Part shown: one piece after another, positions 32,110-34,221 of the stretch
Layout of the letters: every line of letters begins with the position of its first letter
Position numbering within the stretch: position 1 is the stretch's first letter
Source: Chloroflexota bacterium
GTDB lineage: Bacteria; Chloroflexota; UBA4733
Length of the DNA stretch: 34,221 nt
Assembly (NCBI GenBank): GCA_023381895.1
Contig: JAMCTA010000082.1
Coordinates: 1-34,221 of the forward strand
Direction: 5' to 3'
Notes under the pieces: generated by a model
Told to the model about the DNA's origin: nothing
Database searches by the model: none
The model's input: the letters and a program-made list of their open reading frames with translations, nothing else
Translations under genes and position numbers: made by a program

Positions 32110-32643
32110 TTGCGCACGCTTGAGAGGCTGTTGTGGTCATCCCGCCTGATTATGCTCCTCCCCATCGTTGCCAGTCTTCTTTCCAGCATCCTCACGCTCG
32201 TCATCGCATCGATCAGTCTCGTCGAAATTGTACCGACGCTTCCCAATCTGTTTCGTGGGTTCACATCCGAGATCAACACTACTGAACAGACGCTAGTGAT
32301 CACTACAGTCATCAAATCGATCGACATCTATCTGCTCTCCGCCGTACTCTTCGTCTTCTCCCTCGGGTTATTCGAGCTCTTCATCAAGCGCATAGAAGTC
32401 GCCGGCAATTTGGAAATAGCATCGTCTCTGCTCATCATCAAGAGCCTCGACGACCTCAAGGACCGCCTAGTCAAGATCGTCGTGCTCCTCCTGGTGGTAG
32501 CGTTCTTGCAGGAGGCGCTTAGCCTCCACTACACTTCTCCGCTGGACCTTCTCTATCTCGCTATCAGCATCGCACTTGTTGGCGGAGCGATCTTTCTCAG
32601 CTCCCGGCTCCCGCATGGCGCTGATGAGGGCTCCTCCGCCTAA
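32110..32643 (+). CDS. YqhA family (UPF0114) membrane protein, TTG start
   Basis: A 177-residue protein of the widespread, poorly understood YqhA/UPF0114 family. It has LERLLWSSRLIMLLPIVASL at the start, KSIDIYLLSAVLFVFSLGLFELFI in the second helix region, and the family core SLDDLKDRLVKIVVLLLVVAFLQEAL. About four membrane segments are present. Alignment with the family start (x-LERLLW-x-SR) and GGAGGG ten bases upstream support the TTG at 32110; ATG 32151 would delete the first helix. Function is unknown in the family. It follows repeat copy 2 and ends before the regulator gene. Confidence 0.85.
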   Translation: MRTLERLLWSSRLIMLLPIVASLLSSILTLVIASISLVEIVPTLPNLFRGFTSEINTTEQTLVITTVIKSIDIYLLSAVLFVFSLGLFELFIKRIEVAGNLEIASSLLIIKSLDDLKDRLVKIVVLLLVVAFLQEALSLHYTSPLDLLYLAISIALVGGAIFLSSRLPHGADEGSSA

Positions 32644-32691
32644 GGCAACGCCGCCGGCATTCAAGCCATTCACGGGCAGATCGGGTCGCCC

Positions 32692-32725
32692 CGGCCAGGG
32701 GGGCGCTGAAAGACAGGGCTGGCCG
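32692..32725 (+). terminator. Candidate hairpin after the YqhA-type gene
   Basis: CGGCCAG (32692-32698) pairs with CTGGCCG (32719-32725) across a 20-base loop, about 50 bases after the stop. No T-run follows. Weak candidate. Confidence 0.25.
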
Positions 32726-32749
32726 CGGCCCTAGCTCTTGGAATGGCAG

Positions 32750-32778
32750 TTGCGCGAGGTGGATGCTGGGCGTACACT
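32750..32778 (+). promoter_or_regulatory. Candidate promoter of the HTH/receiver fusion gene
   Basis: TTGCGC (32750-32755), a 17-base spacer and TACACT (32773-32778). Both boxes are only moderate, but the spacing is ideal and the start site would be about 50 bases before ATG 32833. Confidence 0.35.
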
Positions 32779-32832
32779 CGGAGAGAGGCCGTGCCGCTGT
32801 CAAGTCACGAGCCCCAGTGAAGTCCGGGAACC

Positions 32833-34044
32833 ATGCCCGAACCTGCGCCAGCATCTACCGGAGCCGCAGACACCGACGTGCTCGATCAGCTCGTGCGTGA
32901 TGCGCTGGCGCATCTCTTTGACCCTGCGGCCCTCGAGCACCACGAGCTGGGTCGCGTGCTTCTGCCAGGCGCACACCTCTCTGCCGGGGCCCTGCGCCAG
33001 CTCCTGCTCACGACAATCGAGCGCTTGCGTCCACCAGCGCTGGCGCCGAGTGGCAGTCCCGCGTGGCGCCACTACCAAGCGCTGCACCTGCGCTACATTG
33101 ATGGCTTGAGTCCGGCAGAGGTCGCGTCGACACTCGCTCTCAGCGAGCGCCAGGCGCGGCGCGAGCACCACGAAGCCATCAGCGCTCTCGTGGCGCTTCT
33201 CCTCGAGTCTTCCAGCGTGCGCCCTAAAGCGCAACTCGAGGCTATCAGCGAGGACACTCCACCGCCGTGCGACCTCGGTCTCTTGCTCGAAGGCGTAGCT
33301 ACGACCGTGCAACCTTTGCTCGCTCAGCGGGGCGCCGAACTCGTGGCAGAGCCTTTCCCCCACGGCACTGCGGTACGCTGTAGCAGAGTGCTGCTCCGGC
33401 AGAGCCTCCTGGCGCTCATCGTCGAGGCATCCAACCAGGGCTGCCGCCATTTCAGACTTGCAGCGAGTAGCGCCAGTGCGGACGTCACCATCACACTTGC
33501 CATCACTGGCGCCGGTGAGGTGGCTTTCCCTACTTTCTCACCACCGCTCGACCCGGCCGTGATCCTCACTCGCAGACGCACCGAGAGCGGTGGCGTGTGG
33601 CAGATCACTGTTCCACGAGCTCACCCGCTAGTGCTGCTCGTCGACGATGACCCCGACTTCGTCCGGCTGTTCCAGCGCTGCCTCACCAACGCCCCGTACA
33701 GGACGGTCGCCGCGGTCACGCCGGAAGCGGCCCTCCGCATCGCGACCGCCGAGCAGCCTCAGTGCATCGTTCTCGACGTGCTCCTGCCCTCATTCGATGG
33801 CTGGGAGCTCCTCCAGCAGTTGCAGAGCAGTGGGGACACCGCCCGGATCCCCGTGGTCATTTGCTCCGCGCTCGCCGACCCGGCACTAGCGAGCGCGCTC
33901 GGCGCAGCTGCTTGCCTTCCCAAGCCAGTGTCGCCGCGTAGCCTGCTCACCACGGTGACGAAGGCCTGTAGTGTCAGCTGTGCAACTGCACCAGCCACAC
34001 CCGGCAGCAGCTCATCGAGGCGCTCCGACCGGATCAGCAGGTGA
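32833..34044 (+). CDS. Sigma-70-region-4-like HTH / degenerate kinase ATPase-like / response-regulator receiver fusion
   Basis: A 403-residue multi-domain regulator. Residues about 75-125 resemble a sigma-factor region 4 helix-turn-helix (HLRYIDGLSPAEVASTLALSERQARREH). Residues about 150-260 look like a worn histidine-kinase ATPase domain: RVLLRQSLLALIVEA stands where kinases have the N box, but the Asn and the glycine boxes are missing. Residues 266-385 form a receiver domain with acidic D271-D273, phospho-acceptor D315 (VLDVLLPSFDGWELL), a Ser near 346 and K364 (LPKPVS), so the phosphorylation site is complete. ATG 32833 has a weak GGGA upstream. No partner kinase is adjacent. Role: probably a transcriptional or signalling output protein responding to phosphorylation; the target is unknown. 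Confidence 0.8.
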   Translation: MPEPAPASTGAADTDVLDQLVRDALAHLFDPAALEHHELGRVLLPGAHLSAGALRQLLLTTIERLRPPALAPSGSPAWRHYQALHLRYIDGLSPAEVASTLALSERQARREHHEAISALVALLLESSSVRPKAQLEAISEDTPPPCDLGLLLEGVATTVQPLLAQRGAELVAEPFPHGTAVRCSRVLLRQSLLALIVEASNQGCRHFRLAASSASADVTITLAITGAGEVAFPTFSPPLDPAVILTRRRTESGGVWQITVPRAHPLVLLVDDDPDFVRLFQRCLTNAPYRTVAAVTPEAALRIATAEQPQCIVLDVLLPSFDGWELLQQLQSSGDTARIPVVICSALADPALASALGAAACLPKPVSPRSLLTTVTKACSVSCATAPATPGSSSSRRSDRISR

Positions 34045-34060
34045 AATTACACCGGCGCCG

Positions 34061-34221
34061 TCAGCCCTTCGGCGCTGGCGCCCACCCGGCCGTCTCCACA
34101 AACTGGGCCGCGCTCTGCGCCGGTTTCCCATCCGGATGCTGTAGCCAGTTGTTGAAGATGGCGACACACTGCGTCGCGGGATCCCAGCCATTCTTGGCGT
34201 AATACTCCAGCACGTCAAGGC
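34061..34221 (-). CDS. C-terminal part of an unidentified protein (5' end beyond window)
   Basis: An open minus-strand frame of about 52 codons enters from the right edge and ends at TGA (34063-34061). It reads LDVLEYYAKNGWDPATQ, then IFNNWLQHPDGKPA, and ends in GWAPAPKG. The balanced amino-acid composition and aromatic residues look like real protein, but I do not recognise a family. It converges with the receiver-fusion gene, with 16 bases between the two stops. Confidence 0.5.
   Translation of the reverse strand, partial: LDVLEYYAKNGWDPATQCVAIFNNWLQHPDGKPAQSAAQFVETAGWAPAPKG

Noticed and set aside
1..34221. CRISPR array, phage or complete insertion sequence
   Set aside because: No regularly spaced repeats, integrase, transposase or phage structural genes are seen; the only repeat family is the two-copy hairpin element.

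Overview
The window looks like a chromosomal segment of a GC-rich, monoderm-like bacterium, most probably a member of the Chloroflexota (Thermomicrobia-like). This is an inference. It rests on high GC, many GTG starts, Tat-type lipoprotein solute-binding proteins with long Ser/Thr/Ala linkers, a secreted glycosidase carrying tripled 'FPxTGHTVSGxFLxFFxxxGG' domains, and Gram-positive-type operator motifs. No rRNA or marker gene in the window proves the assignment.

Layout. (1) 1-3093, minus: a carbohydrate ABC transporter operon (binding lipoprotein, permease, second permease cut by the left edge) with a candidate LacI-type operator over its start site. (2) 3613-8925: a SCO-type copper/redox protein (+), then on the minus strand a P-type cation ATPase overlapping a ChrB N-terminal-domain protein, and a NicO/UreH-like membrane protein, separated by copy 1 of a short hairpin repeat. 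(3) 9020-10302, plus: a decayed phospholipase C/acid phosphatase-type phosphoesterase with an internal deletion and a frameshift. (4) 10464-21972: a divergent catabolic cluster around one regulatory region. The minus arm encodes a binding lipoprotein followed by two tandem pairs of Gfo/Idh/MocA oxidoreductase plus xylose-isomerase-like TIM barrel. The plus arm encodes a GntR/FCD regulator, a short-chain dehydrogenase, thiamine-dependent dehydrogenase E1 alpha and beta, a lipoyl E2 acyltransferase and a cyclase-family hydrolase. The two arms have face-to-face promoters with a GntR-like palindrome over them. (5) 22065-27371, minus: a binding protein that has lost its N-terminus, an SMP-30/gluconolactonase-family protein and a large secreted glycoside hydrolase. 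(6) 27608-31424, minus: a VC0807-like membrane protein, tRNA-Lys(UUU), comEC and comEA. (7) 31595-34221: a 55-residue membrane protein behind two tandem SOS-box-like sites, repeat copy 2, a YqhA/UPF0114 membrane protein with a TTG start, a HTH/ATPase-like/receiver fusion protein, and the 3' end of an unidentified gene at the right edge.

How the genes work together. Regions 1, 4 and 5 suggest carbohydrate scavenging: an exported glycosidase, several binding proteins and intracellular sugar oxidation. In region 4 the paired oxidoreductase/TIM-barrel modules resemble the oxidise-then-isomerise/eliminate logic known from cyclitol, levoglucosan and 3-keto-glycoside catabolism. The E1/E2 complex and cyclase-family hydrolase could take a keto or ring-opened intermediate to acyl-CoA. 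The substrate cannot be read from the sequence. I consider this cluster and the SOS-box-controlled small membrane protein the two best candidates for undescribed biology here.
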